23,877 bases of DNA from CANKJK01 sp964400405. Its GTDB lineage: Bacteria > Acidobacteriota > Vicinamibacteria > Vicinamibacterales > UBA2999. Both the position numbers and the translations under genes were made by a program. The notes beneath the pieces are model-generated. The model made no database searches. It was given only the letters and a program-made list of their open reading frames with translations, and was not told the origin of the DNA. The DNA is taken from NCBI GenBank assembly GCA_964400405.1, contig CAYNUO010000047.1:1-23877 (forward strand), given 5' to 3'. Below, piece after piece: positions 15,854 through 23,623 of the stretch (positions are counted from its first letter, which is position 1; each line of letters starts with the position of its first letter).

Positions 15854-18238
15854 ATGCAGATGACGCGAATCCTTGCGATGACCGCGGCGCTCCTGGGGGT
15901 GGCTGGACCTTCCGTTGCGCAAACGGCTTCACCGGCGGACGCTCGAGCCGTCCTTGATCGCTACTGCGTGAGTTGTCACAACGCCCGTGCAAAGGCTGGT
16001 GGCACCGTGCTGGAGCCATCGGCCGTCGACACGGCCAATCTTGGCGCGCAACCCGCCCTGTGGGAGAAAGTGCTCCGGAAGCTGCGCGTGCGCGCGATGC
16101 CACCGGCTGGTGCGCCGCGTCCGGACGAGGCCGGGTACGCGGCGTTCACGGCATGGCTGTCGTCGTCACTCGATCGGCTTCCAGCCAATCCCGGCCGATC
16201 CATCGTGCACCGGCTGAATCGCGTCGAGTATGCCAACGCGGTTCGCGACCTGCTCGCAGTCGACATCGACGTCACAGGGCTCTTGCCTGGAGACCCGACC
16301 GGCTACGGCTTCGACAACATCGGGGACCTGCTGCTGATGTCGCCGGCCCTGCTCGACAGGTACATGTCCGCAGCCCAGGTCGTTGCGGCGCAGTCCGTAG
16401 GTGACGTTGGGATCACCCCTGACATCGTCCGCCTCCAGCTGCCCTGGCTCGCGGACCCGCAAGACGATCGGCTGAACGAGGACGTGCCGTTTGGCTCCCG
16501 CGGCGGTGGCGCGCTGTCTCACTACTTCCCCGTGGACGGTGAGTACCTGATCAAGGTCCGCCTGCAACGCCACCAGCAAGTCCTCGGTGGCGTGGTGCGT
16601 GGATTGGACTTCGCGAACGAGATCGACCTGCGCCTGGACGGTTCGCGACTCCGTGTCTTCGCGGTTGGCGGGAAGGGGACACCGGCTGGCCGGGCGATCG
16701 TGTCTGGGGCCACGCGCGACGGGTCGATTGATTGGGACTATGAAGTCCGTGTCCCGGTGAAGGCGGGCGCCCACACCCTGGGCGTGGTCCTGAACAAGGC
16801 GACGTGGTACTACGAGGGCATCGGGCCGTCACGCCTGCCGGTTGCGAGCCACGGCTTCTCCGCCCAGACGGCCACCACGGCCACCGACGGGCGTATCGAC
16901 ATGGGCATCGACGCGATTCAGGTCGAGGGGCCGTTCAACGCCGTGGCCCCGGGCACGACCGCGAGCCGCCGGCGGATCTTCGTCTGTCCAGGCCAGGATC
17001 GGTCCTGCGCGTCGCGGATCGTGTCCGGCTTGGCGCGGCGGGCGTTCCGCCGGCCGGTGACGCCGGCCGATGTGAAGCCGCTCATGGCCTTCTTCGACCA
17101 GGGTCGCGCGAAAGGCTTCGACGCGGGAATCCAGGCAGCAGTCGAGCGGATCCTGGTCTCGCCGCAGTTCCTCTACCGCATCGAGAAGGATCCCGCGGGG
17201 ATTGCGCCGGGGGCGGCCTACCGCGTGAGCGACATCGAGCTGGCCTCGCGCCTCTCGTTCTTTCTCTGGAGCAGCATCCCTGACGACGAACTGCTGACGG
17301 TCGCGGCCTCCGGGCGGTTGGGCGACCCCGCCACGCTCGAGCGCCAGGTCAGGCGGATGCTGGCCGACCCCCGCGCGAGCTCGCTCGTGAGGAACTTCTT
17401 CGGTCAGTGGCTCTTTGTGAGGAACGTGGCGCTGGCCAAGCCGGACACGAAGACGTTTCCCGATTTCGACGAGCGTCTCCGTGCCGCGTTTCAGCAGGAG
17501 ACGGAACTCTTCCTGCAGGCCCAGCTCGCCGAAGACCGCCCCGTGCTTGAGCTGTTGACGGCTGACTACACCTACATGAACGAGCGGCTGGCCCGGCACT
17601 ACGGCGTGCCGGGAGTGTACGGCTCCCACTTCCGCCGTGTGCGCTATCCGGATTCGCGTCGTGCCGGCATTCTGGGCCACGGCAGCTTCCTGACTGTCCA
17701 GTCGTACGCGACGAGGACGTCGGTCGTCTTGCGCGGCAAGTGGCTCCTCGAGAACGTTCTCGGAACTCCGCCCGGCGATCCTCCGGCGAACGTTCCGCCG
17801 CTGCCGGAAGGGAATGCCGCGGCACCCACGTCTGTCCGGGAGCGGATGGAGCAACACCGGCGTAATCCGGTCTGCGCCTCCTGTCACTCCCAGATGGATC
17901 CGCTGGGATTCGCGCTCGAGAACTTCAATGCCGTGGGCGCCTGGCGCGATACGGATGCGGGCAAGCCCGTGGACGCGTCAGGTGTCTTGCCTGGCGGCGT
18001 GAAGTTCACAGGCCCCGCGGATATGCGCGAGGGGCTCGTGCGCTATTCGGGCGCCTTCGTGGACACGATGACGCAGAAGCTGCTGACCTACGCGCTGGGG
18101 CGTGGCGTGGAGTACACGGACCTTCCGGCGGTCAGACGGATCGTGCGGGAAGCCAACGAGGGAGGGGGCCGCTGGACGGCGCTGGTGCTGGCGATCGTCC
18201 GGAGCGTGCCCTTCCAGATGCGGAGAGCTGAGTCATGA
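15854..18238 (+). CDS. Exported di-haem PSD/PSCyt protein (DUF1587-DUF1595-DUF1592-DUF1588-DUF1585), copy 2
   Basis: The start at 15854 gives 794 residues, with GGGA nearby upstream; a GTG at 15839 and an ATG at 15860 are alternatives in the same frame. A signal peptide (about 1-23, ending GPSVAQ) is followed by the PSCyt haem site CVSCH at 38-42 and Met82 in VRAMPP. DUF1587 (HRLNRVEYANAVRDLL), a beta-sandwich region, DUF1595, DUF1592, DUF1588 with CASCH at 674-678, and DUF1585 follow in the same order as in copy 1. Long motifs are identical between copies (SRLSFFLWSSIPDDELL, SVPFQMRR near the C-terminus), while the N-terminal third and the beta-sandwich differ more. That pattern suggests a shared catalytic or electron-transfer core with different substrates or partners. 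It is nine or more bases after ankyrin protein 2 and overlaps the next gene by four. Confidence 0.92.
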   Translation: MQMTRILAMTAALLGVAGPSVAQTASPADARAVLDRYCVSCHNARAKAGGTVLEPSAVDTANLGAQPALWEKVLRKLRVRAMPPAGAPRPDEAGYAAFTAWLSSSLDRLPANPGRSIVHRLNRVEYANAVRDLLAVDIDVTGLLPGDPTGYGFDNIGDLLLMSPALLDRYMSAAQVVAAQSVGDVGITPDIVRLQLPWLADPQDDRLNEDVPFGSRGGGALSHYFPVDGEYLIKVRLQRHQQVLGGVVRGLDFANEIDLRLDGSRLRVFAVGGKGTPAGRAIVSGATRDGSIDWDYEVRVPVKAGAHTLGVVLNKATWYYEGIGPSRLPVASHGFSAQTATTATDGRIDMGIDAIQVEGPFNAVAPGTTASRRRIFVCPGQDRSCASRIVSGLARRAFRRPVTPADVKPLMAFFDQGRAKGFDAGIQAAVERILVSPQFLYRIEKDPAGIAPGAAYRVSDIELASRLSFFLWSSIPDDELLTVAASGRLGDPATLERQVRRMLADPRASSLVRNFFGQWLFVRNVALAKPDTKTFPDFDERLRAAFQQETELFLQAQLAEDRPVLELLTADYTYMNERLARHYGVPGVYGSHFRRVRYPDSRRAGILGHGSFLTVQSYATRTSVVLRGKWLLENVLGTPPGDPPANVPPLPEGNAAAPTSVRERMEQHRRNPVCASCHSQMDPLGFALENFNAVGAWRDTDAGKPVDASGVLPGGVKFTGPADMREGLVRYSGAFVDTMTQKLLTYALGRGVEYTDLPAVRRIVREANEGGGRWTALVLAIVRSVPFQMRRAES
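17249..17280 (+). repeat. 32-bp exact direct repeat, copy 2 (within PSD gene 2)
   Basis: This is identical to 10597-10628. A second shared run of 26 bases occurs at 11078-11103 and 17730-17755, encoding the RGKWLLEN motif of DUF1588. These are islands of identity in otherwise diverged paralogues. Confidence 0.85.
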
Positions 18239-19578
18239 CGGTCTTCCGGAAACACCTCTCCCGGCGTCGGGTGCTGCGCGGCGCGGGTGCGAGCCTCGCG
18301 CTCCCTCTGCTCGACAGCATGATCCCGGTCTTCACCCCGACGAGACTGTCGGCGGCGGCGCCGACCAAGCGGCTCGGCCTCTTCTACGTGCCCATGGGCG
18401 TCTTCGTGAAGAAGTGGACGCCCCCGAAGGAAGGTCCGCTGGAGCTGTCGCCGACCCTGACGCCCATTGCGCCGGTGAAGGAGCGCGCCGTCGTCATTAG
18501 CGGGCTGGATCACCAGGCTGCTGACTCAAAGAGCGGAGGAGGCCCACATTCGCGCTGCCAGACGGCGTGGCTGAGCGGCGTGACCGCCAAGCGGACGGAA
18601 GGTGCCGACCTGCATGCAGGTACGACACTGGATCAATACGTGGCGCAGGCTGTCGGCGGAGCGACCGAACTGCCGTCTCTCGAAATCGCCCTGGAGACGC
18701 TGGATCTGGTCGGCGCCTGCGACTCAGGCTATGCCTGCACCTATACGAGCACGTTGTCCTGGCGAAGCCCGACGCAGCCCCTGCCGATGGAGGGCCAGCC
18801 GCGCGCCGTGTTCGAGCGCCTGTTTGGTGCGAGCCGAAGCACCGACGCGCAAACGCGCCGGGCGTATCTGGTGAAGAACCGGAGCATCCTCGACTCGTTG
18901 AGTCAGGAGATTGGGGGACTCTCGCGAACACTTGGTCCCACGGACCGCAAGAGACTGACGGACTATCTGGACTCCGTCCGGGACGCCGAACAGCGGATCC
19001 AGAAGGCGGAGTCCCAGCTCGCCAATGCTCTTCCCGTCGTCGACAGGCCGTCCGGCTTCCCGAGCTCGTATCAGGAGTACGCCAGGCTGATGCTGGACTT
19101 GCTGGCCCTCTCCTACCAGATCGACAAGACCCGGGTCGCCTCGTTCATGTTCGGCAGGGAGCTGAGCCTACGCACGTTCCCGGAGATTGGTGTGCCGGAT
19201 CCCCATCACCCGGTGTCTCACCATTCCAACGACCCAGAGAAGCTCGAGAAGCAGGCGAAGATCAATATCTTCCACCTGCAGCTCTTCACCAGCTTCCTGC
19301 AGAAATTGCAGGCCACCCCTGACGGTGACGGCTCACTCCTGGATCACTCGTTGTTGCTTTATGGGAGCGGCATGAGCAACTCGGACCAGCACTCACCGTA
19401 CGACTTGCCCCTCGTTCTCTTTCCGGGGCGCGCCTTCGGCATAGCCGGAGGACGGCATCTGCGGTTCCCACAGGGCACGCCCGTGACCAATCTGCACCTG
19501 ACGATCCTCGAACGGATGGATGTCAGGATGGACAGGCTCGGTGACAGCAGCGGGGCCCTGAATCTGGCGTCGCTCTGA
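18235..19578 (+). CDS. Tat-exported DUF1552 (HXXSHH motif) protein, copy 2
   Basis: The protein has 447 residues, colinear with copy 1 with hardly a gap. The twin-arginine signal is SRRRVLRGAGASLALPLLDS (residues 9-28). HPVSHH lies at 325-330, preceded by His324, and the cysteine pair C162/C168 (ACDSGYACTYTSTLSW) is kept. The ATG overlaps the PSD copy 2 stop (ATGA), exactly as in the first module. It is the last gene of the plus-strand run; its TGA lies in the loop of a terminator-like hairpin. The likely role is the same as copy 1: an exported, possibly metal-dependent partner of the adjacent PSD protein. No reaction is established for the family. Confidence 0.92.
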   Translation: MTVFRKHLSRRRVLRGAGASLALPLLDSMIPVFTPTRLSAAAPTKRLGLFYVPMGVFVKKWTPPKEGPLELSPTLTPIAPVKERAVVISGLDHQAADSKSGGGPHSRCQTAWLSGVTAKRTEGADLHAGTTLDQYVAQAVGGATELPSLEIALETLDLVGACDSGYACTYTSTLSWRSPTQPLPMEGQPRAVFERLFGASRSTDAQTRRAYLVKNRSILDSLSQEIGGLSRTLGPTDRKRLTDYLDSVRDAEQRIQKAESQLANALPVVDRPSGFPSSYQEYARLMLDLLALSYQIDKTRVASFMFGRELSLRTFPEIGVPDPHHPVSHHSNDPEKLEKQAKINIFHLQLFTSFLQKLQATPDGDGSLLDHSLLLYGSGMSNSDQHSPYDLPLVLFPGRAFGIAGGRHLRFPQGTPVTNLHLTILERMDVRMDRLGDSSGALNLASL

Positions 19579-19592
19579 CGACGCTTTACTTT
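19567..19592 (+). terminator. Intrinsic-terminator-like hairpin at the operon end
   Basis: GCGTCG (19567-19572) pairs with CGACGC (19579-19584) across a six-base loop, CTCTGA, that contains the stop codon of DUF1552 copy 2. It is followed at once by TTTACTTT. The stem is short and the T-run imperfect. The position, in a seven-base gap between convergent genes, fits termination of the plus-strand operon; the T-run overlaps the 3' end of the opposing VOC gene. Confidence 0.5.
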
Positions 19593-20581
19593 CCGTTCAG
19601 TTCGAGCGTCAGGGCGTAGCCGGGTCGCAGATCAACGAACGCGTACCCGGTCCCGGGCCCGGTGACCAGGCGGCCGTGCTGTGCGCGGAGGTAGTCGATC
19701 CAGCTGGCCATGCTGGGTGCGACCCCGATGCCGAGGTGATGTATCGACGAGCCGTGGGCGTCGACTTCGTCGCGCCACATGCTCTTGCCGCCCACAGGTT
19801 CGACGATCTCGATGTTGACGTTCATCGGGAACGTCACGTTACGGTTGCGCGCGTTCCGGTCGCCCTGGAAGTCCGGCGGAAAGACGATCACGGAGGGCGG
19901 ACGCGCAGGGGGTACGGGCACATCGAGGATTCGCCCGAACAACGCGGCGGCGGTGTCGACGCTCTTCACGATCATCCCGATGTGTCGAATCGGGGAGAGT
20001 CCGAGCGTGGATTGCACCACGCCCGAGCTGGTGTCCGCAGCCGTCATCGCCGGGCGCAGTCGCGACAGCTCAATCGTGAAGCCCAGGGGTTCGCGGAAGT
20101 TCACGTAGGCATACGTCGAATCGGGTCCGCCGCCCAGTTCCAGCTGGCCTCCGAGCGACTGGAGGTGCGCGGCAGCGACGGCGACGTCTCTGACGCCGAA
20201 GCAGATGTGATGCAGGCTATCGCCGTACTGTTCGAGGTGTTCGCGCCACGGGCTGGCGCCGCCGACCGGCTGGAGCAGTTCAAGGGAGGCGCCCGTCAAC
20301 CGGAGCATCGCGTAGCGTGGATGCGCCTCGCGGTCCCCCCGGAAGTCTGGCGGATAGGCGATGCCACGGAAGTCTGCCGGCGCGACGGGATCGATCCCGA
20401 ATAGCTCCGCGTACGCCCTGGCGGCCCTGTCGACATCGGCCACGACGATCCCTGCATGTTCGACGCGGGCATCCGCAAACGGCCCTCGAGGTGCGGCCGT
20501 CTGTCCCGGCACTCCTGCCGGATTGGCCAGGGCCAGTCCAAGCACCGCCACGACTGTCATGCGCCGCATATGCAGCATCAT
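19586..20581 (-). CDS. Exported two-domain VOC (glyoxalase-fold) protein
   Basis: The protein has 331 residues. In-frame ATGs at 20581, 20578 and 20569 are all possible; GGTGG lies just upstream of the first. The signal peptide runs to about 27 (VVAVLGLALANPAGVPGQ). Two VOC domains follow, at about 38-175 and 196-329. Each keeps a plausible metal quartet: His42, Glu101, His125, Glu171 and His200, Glu258, His282, Glu327. Both carry the PVGG and SxHHxxxGV blocks, so they are internal duplicates. The first resembles the single-domain VOC protein at 6852-7382. Both FPPDF/YPPDF plus GDR elements recur, a subfamily feature. The gene is 26 bases downstream of an Lrp/AsnC gene on the same strand and converges with the PSD/DUF1552 operon. 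The substrate is unknown; an exported metalloenzyme is the simplest reading. Confidence 0.9.
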   Translation of the reverse strand: MMLHMRRMTVVAVLGLALANPAGVPGQTAAPRGPFADARVEHAGIVVADVDRAARAYAELFGIDPVAPADFRGIAYPPDFRGDREAHPRYAMLRLTGASLELLQPVGGASPWREHLEQYGDSLHHICFGVRDVAVAAAHLQSLGGQLELGGGPDSTYAYVNFREPLGFTIELSRLRPAMTAADTSSGVVQSTLGLSPIRHIGMIVKSVDTAAALFGRILDVPVPPARPPSVIVFPPDFQGDRNARNRNVTFPMNVNIEIVEPVGGKSMWRDEVDAHGSSIHHLGIGVAPSMASWIDYLRAQHGRLVTGPGTGYAFVDLRPGYALTLELNGK

Positions 20582-20607
20582 CTCGCCACCCGTTCTTCAG
20601 CAGGCGC

Positions 20608-21183
20608 CTAGTGCCGGCGCCCGGTCTTGGGCGTGTGCACGGACTGCGCGACGGCGGTCCCGCGGGCCCGCTTCCGCAGCTCAGCCTCCGTGTTCGGGTC
20701 GTCCTCCGGGGTCGCGGCTCCGTGGTCCGGCGTCAGCGCCTCGGTCAGCGGCAGCTCCGTGTAGTACTTCACCTGCTTGAGCGCGAAGCTCGAGTTGGTG
20801 CTGGACACGCACTCGATCCGGCTCAGGAAGTCGCGCCGGAACTTCTCGTAGGCCGTCACATCCTTCACGACCACACGCAGCAGGAAGTCCGACGGACCCG
20901 TGGTCACGTCGCACTCCAGCACCTCCGGCCGATCCCGGATGGCGTCCTCGAACAGCTGGAAGCGCTCGGCCACCTGGCGATCCAGGCTGACCTGCACGAT
21001 GACCTCGACGCTCAGGTTGAGCGCACGCGGGTCGAGCAGGGCGACGTACTTCCTGATGACGCCCGCCTCTTCCAGCGCGCGAACCCGGCGCAGGCACGGC
21101 GCGGGTGACAGACCGACACGATTGGCCAGCTCCACATTGGAGATCCGGGCCTCGCGCTGCAGGTGGTGGAGGATCTTGATGTC
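20608..21183 (-). CDS. Lrp/AsnC-family transcriptional regulator, 5' end lost in assembly gap
   Basis: The visible 191 residues begin inside the first helix of the winged helix-turn-helix (DIKILHHLQREARIS), so only about 5-15 residues are likely missing in the N run. The HTH ends near VRALEEAGVIRKY, and the RAM/AsnC effector domain covers about visible residues 57-142. An unusually long basic, charged tail of about 45 residues (TEAELRKRARG..., ending TGRRH) follows. It is divergent from the pyruvate dehydrogenase E1 gene, an arrangement known for Lrp-type activators of 2-oxo-acid dehydrogenase operons (for example BkdR with bkd), and it lies 26 bases upstream of the VOC gene. It could control either or both. 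It is distinct from the Lrp protein at 8559-9125. Confidence 0.88.
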   Translation of the reverse strand, partial: DIKILHHLQREARISNVELANRVGLSPAPCLRRVRALEEAGVIRKYVALLDPRALNLSVEVIVQVSLDRQVAERFQLFEDAIRDRPEVLECDVTTGPSDFLLRVVVKDVTAYEKFRRDFLSRIECVSSTNSSFALKQVKYYTELPLTEALTPDHGAATPEDDPNTEAELRKRARGTAVAQSVHTPKTGRRH

Positions 21184-21283
21184 NNNNNNNNNNNNNNNNN
21201 NNNNNNNNNNNNNNNNNNNNNNNNNNNNNNNNNNNNNNNNNNNNNNNNNNNNNNNNNNNNNNNNNNNNNNNNNNNNNNNNNNN
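21184..21283. other. Assembly gap (100 N)
   Basis: Exactly 100 undetermined bases, the usual placeholder for a scaffold join of unknown size. It hides the starts of the Lrp gene and of the E1 gene and the divergent promoter region between them. Because both flanking genes are truncated only near their N-termini, the join is plausible. Confidence 0.97.
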
Positions 21284-23608
21284 ACCGCCCCTGCCACGTC
21301 CCGGCTCGAGATCCTCCGGGCTCTCGAACGCAAGGTGCTGTGGCTGTCGTCCTGGACGATCCACCACGCCAACCATGTCCGGCCGAAGCTGGACGGGCTG
21401 AAGGTCGGCGGGCATCAGGCCTCGTCGGCGTCGCTCGCGACGCTGATGACCGCGCTTTACTTCGACGTGCTGAAGCCGTGGGACCGCGTGGCCGTGAAGC
21501 CGCACGCGAGCCCGGTCTTTCACGCCATTCAGTACCTCTTCGGCAAGCAGAGCCGGCAGGACCTCGAGAAGTTCCGGTCGCTCGGCGGCGCGCAGTCCTA
21601 TCCCTCGCGCACCAAGGACCACGACGACGTGGACTTTTCGACCGGGTCCGTGGGGCTCGGCGTCGCGATCACGGCCTTCGAGGCGCTCGTCGAGGAATAC
21701 CTGCGCGCCCGCGACTGGATGCCGGCCGGACAGCCGCCCGGGCGCATGGTGGCGCTGCTCGGTGACGCCGAGTTCGACGAAGGCAACATCTTCGAGGCGA
21801 TGCTCGAGGCCTGGAAGCACGACATCCGCAACACCTGGTGGATCGTCGACTACAACCGCCAGAGCCTCGACGCCGTGGCGAGCGACCGGCTCTACGACCG
21901 CTTTGCCTCGACCTTCCGCGACCTCGAGTGGGATGTCGTCACGCTCAAGTACGGCAAGCAGCTCGAGGCGGCCTTTACGGAGAAGGGTGGCGGCGCGCTC
22001 AAGCAGTGGATCGACGACTGCTCGAACATCGACTACACGGTGCTCGCCAACAAGGACGGCTCGGCCTGGCGTGAGCGGCTGCTGAAGGACATCGGGAGCG
22101 CCTCCGGCGTGAAGCAACTCCTCGACTCGCGCGACGACGCGACGCTGCGCGCGCTGATGACGAACCTCGGCGGCCACGACCTCGAGTCGATTCTCGAGGC
22201 GTTCCATGGCGTGACGAGCGACCGGCCCACGGTCTTCATCGCCTACACGATCAAGGGGCGCGGCCTGCCGTTCGCCGCGCACAAGGACAACCACGCCGGC
22301 CTGATGACGCCGGACCAGATGGCGGGCTTCCGCGCCGAGATGGGGATCGCGGAAGGGCAGGAGTGGGACCCGTTCGCGGGATTCGACGTGCCTGTGGCCG
22401 AGATCCGGAAGGCACTCGACGAGGCACCGTTCAACCAGGGCGGCAACCGGCGCCACACGGCGGCCAAGGTCCCGGTGCCGGCGGCGATCGAGTCGCCGAC
22501 GGCGACCACGCTCTCCACACAGGAGGGCTTCGGCCGCATCATGGCGACGATCGGCCGCTCGCATCCTGAACTGGCCGACCGCATCGTCACGACCGCGCCC
22601 GACGTCGCCACGTCCACGAACCTCGGCACCTGGGTCAACCGGCGTGGCGTCTACGACCGCCGCGAGCGGGGCGACCAGTTCGCGGATGCGCAGGTGGTGT
22701 CGCCCCAGAAGTGGTCCGTCGGACCGAAGGGGCAGCACATCGAGCTCGGTATCGCCGAGAACAACCTGTTCATCATGCTCGGCGCACTGGGCCTCTCGGG
22801 CTCGCTCTTCAATCAGCGGCTGCTGCCGATCGGCACGGTGTACGACCCGTTCATCTGCCGCGGCCTCGACGCGCTGAACTACGCCTGCTACCAGGACGCC
22901 CGCTTCATTCTGGTGGCGACGCCGTCAGGCCTGACGCTGGCGCCCGAGGGCGGCGCGCATCAGTCGATCATCACGCCGCTCATCGGCATCAGCCAGCCCG
23001 GGTTGACGCTCTTCGAGCCGGCCTACATCGACGAGCTGACCGAGGTGCTCCGCTGGTCGTTCGAGCACATGCAGGCCGAGGACGGCGGGTCCATCTATCT
23101 GCGCCTGTCGACCCGCGGGATCGCGCAGCCGCAGCGCGAGATGACGGACGCGCTCCGGCGGGACGTCCTCGAGGGGGCCTACTGGCTGAAGGCACCGGCC
23201 GAGGGCTCCGACCTGGCGCTCGTCGTCTGCGGCCCGGTGATTCCGGAGGCGCTCGACGCGCACGCGCAACTCGTCGAGGACGCGCCGGGTGCCGGTCTGA
23301 TGGTGGTGACCTCTCCGAGCCGGCTGTACAAGGGCTGGCAGACATCACAGAAGGACCCGCGCAGGAGCGACGGGCCGAGCCACATCGAACGGCTGCTCGG
23401 CAACCTCTCGCCCGATGCCGGACTCGTGACCGTGCTCGATGGCCATCCCGCGACGCTCTCGTGGATCGGCGCCGTGCGCCGGCAGCGGATCGTCTCGCTC
23501 GGCGTGGACCGCTTCGGCCAGTCGGGCAACATCCCGGACCTCTATCGAATCTACGGCCTCGACGCGGATGCCATGGTGGACGCCGCGGCCCGCGTGCTCG
23601 TCTCGTAA
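21284..23608 (+). CDS. aceE: Pyruvate dehydrogenase E1 component, homodimeric (AceE-like) type, 5' partial
   Basis: The visible 774 residues are nearly the whole protein; only the first residues are in the gap. The E1 decarboxylates pyruvate using thiamine diphosphate and reductively acetylates the lipoyl group of E2. The ThDP/Mg signature GDAEFDEGN...NRQSLD is at visible residues 160-195. The pyrimidine-domain Glu lies in IELGIAENN (Glu487), and GGAHQS follows in the transketolase-like second domain. LGGHDLESILEAFHG and AYTIKGRGLPFA match the AceE pattern. It appears shorter than the roughly 890-residue E. coli enzyme, consistent with a compact lineage. A lipoyl-domain E2 gene starts 15 bases downstream, which supports the pyruvate dehydrogenase assignment, although another 2-oxo acid cannot be fully excluded. 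The cytosolic complex is central metabolism. Confidence 0.88.
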   Translation, partial: TAPATSRLEILRALERKVLWLSSWTIHHANHVRPKLDGLKVGGHQASSASLATLMTALYFDVLKPWDRVAVKPHASPVFHAIQYLFGKQSRQDLEKFRSLGGAQSYPSRTKDHDDVDFSTGSVGLGVAITAFEALVEEYLRARDWMPAGQPPGRMVALLGDAEFDEGNIFEAMLEAWKHDIRNTWWIVDYNRQSLDAVASDRLYDRFASTFRDLEWDVVTLKYGKQLEAAFTEKGGGALKQWIDDCSNIDYTVLANKDGSAWRERLLKDIGSASGVKQLLDSRDDATLRALMTNLGGHDLESILEAFHGVTSDRPTVFIAYTIKGRGLPFAAHKDNHAGLMTPDQMAGFRAEMGIAEGQEWDPFAGFDVPVAEIRKALDEAPFNQGGNRRHTAAKVPVPAAIESPTATTLSTQEGFGRIMATIGRSHPELADRIVTTAPDVATSTNLGTWVNRRGVYDRRERGDQFADAQVVSPQKWSVGPKGQHIELGIAENNLFIMLGALGLSGSLFNQRLLPIGTVYDPFICRGLDALNYACYQDARFILVATPSGLTLAPEGGAHQSIITPLIGISQPGLTLFEPAYIDELTEVLRWSFEHMQAEDGGSIYLRLSTRGIAQPQREMTDALRRDVLEGAYWLKAPAEGSDLALVVCGPVIPEALDAHAQLVEDAPGAGLMVVTSPSRLYKGWQTSQKDPRRSDGPSHIERLLGNLSPDAGLVTVLDGHPATLSWIGAVRRQRIVSLGVDRFGQSGNIPDLYRIYGLDADAMVDAAARVLVS

Positions 23609-23623
23609 GCTAGGACCCAGAAC

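Noticed and set aside
14114..15922. Long minus-strand open frame (about 600 codons) across the ankyrin genes
   Set aside because: It is antisense to two clear ankyrin genes, rich in Arg/Gly/His with no recognisable domain, as expected for the opposite strand of GC-rich repeat coding sequence.
16829..17887. Minus-strand open frame inside PSD gene 2
   Set aside because: Shadow of the plus-strand gene; no start context, signal or domain.
8559..19578. Mobile element or genomic-island boundaries around the duplicated module
   Set aside because: No transposase, integrase, terminal inverted repeats or target-site duplication was visible, and composition by eye matches the flanks; the duplication looks like old paralogy.
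20681..22738. Long minus-strand open frame bridging the N gap
   Set aside because: It is antisense to the E1 gene and out of frame with the Lrp gene; continuity across undetermined bases is artificial.
21284..23608. Transketolase instead of pyruvate dehydrogenase E1
   Set aside because: The fold is shared, but AceE-type motifs, the short gap to a lipoyl-domain E2 gene and the size favour the E1 component.
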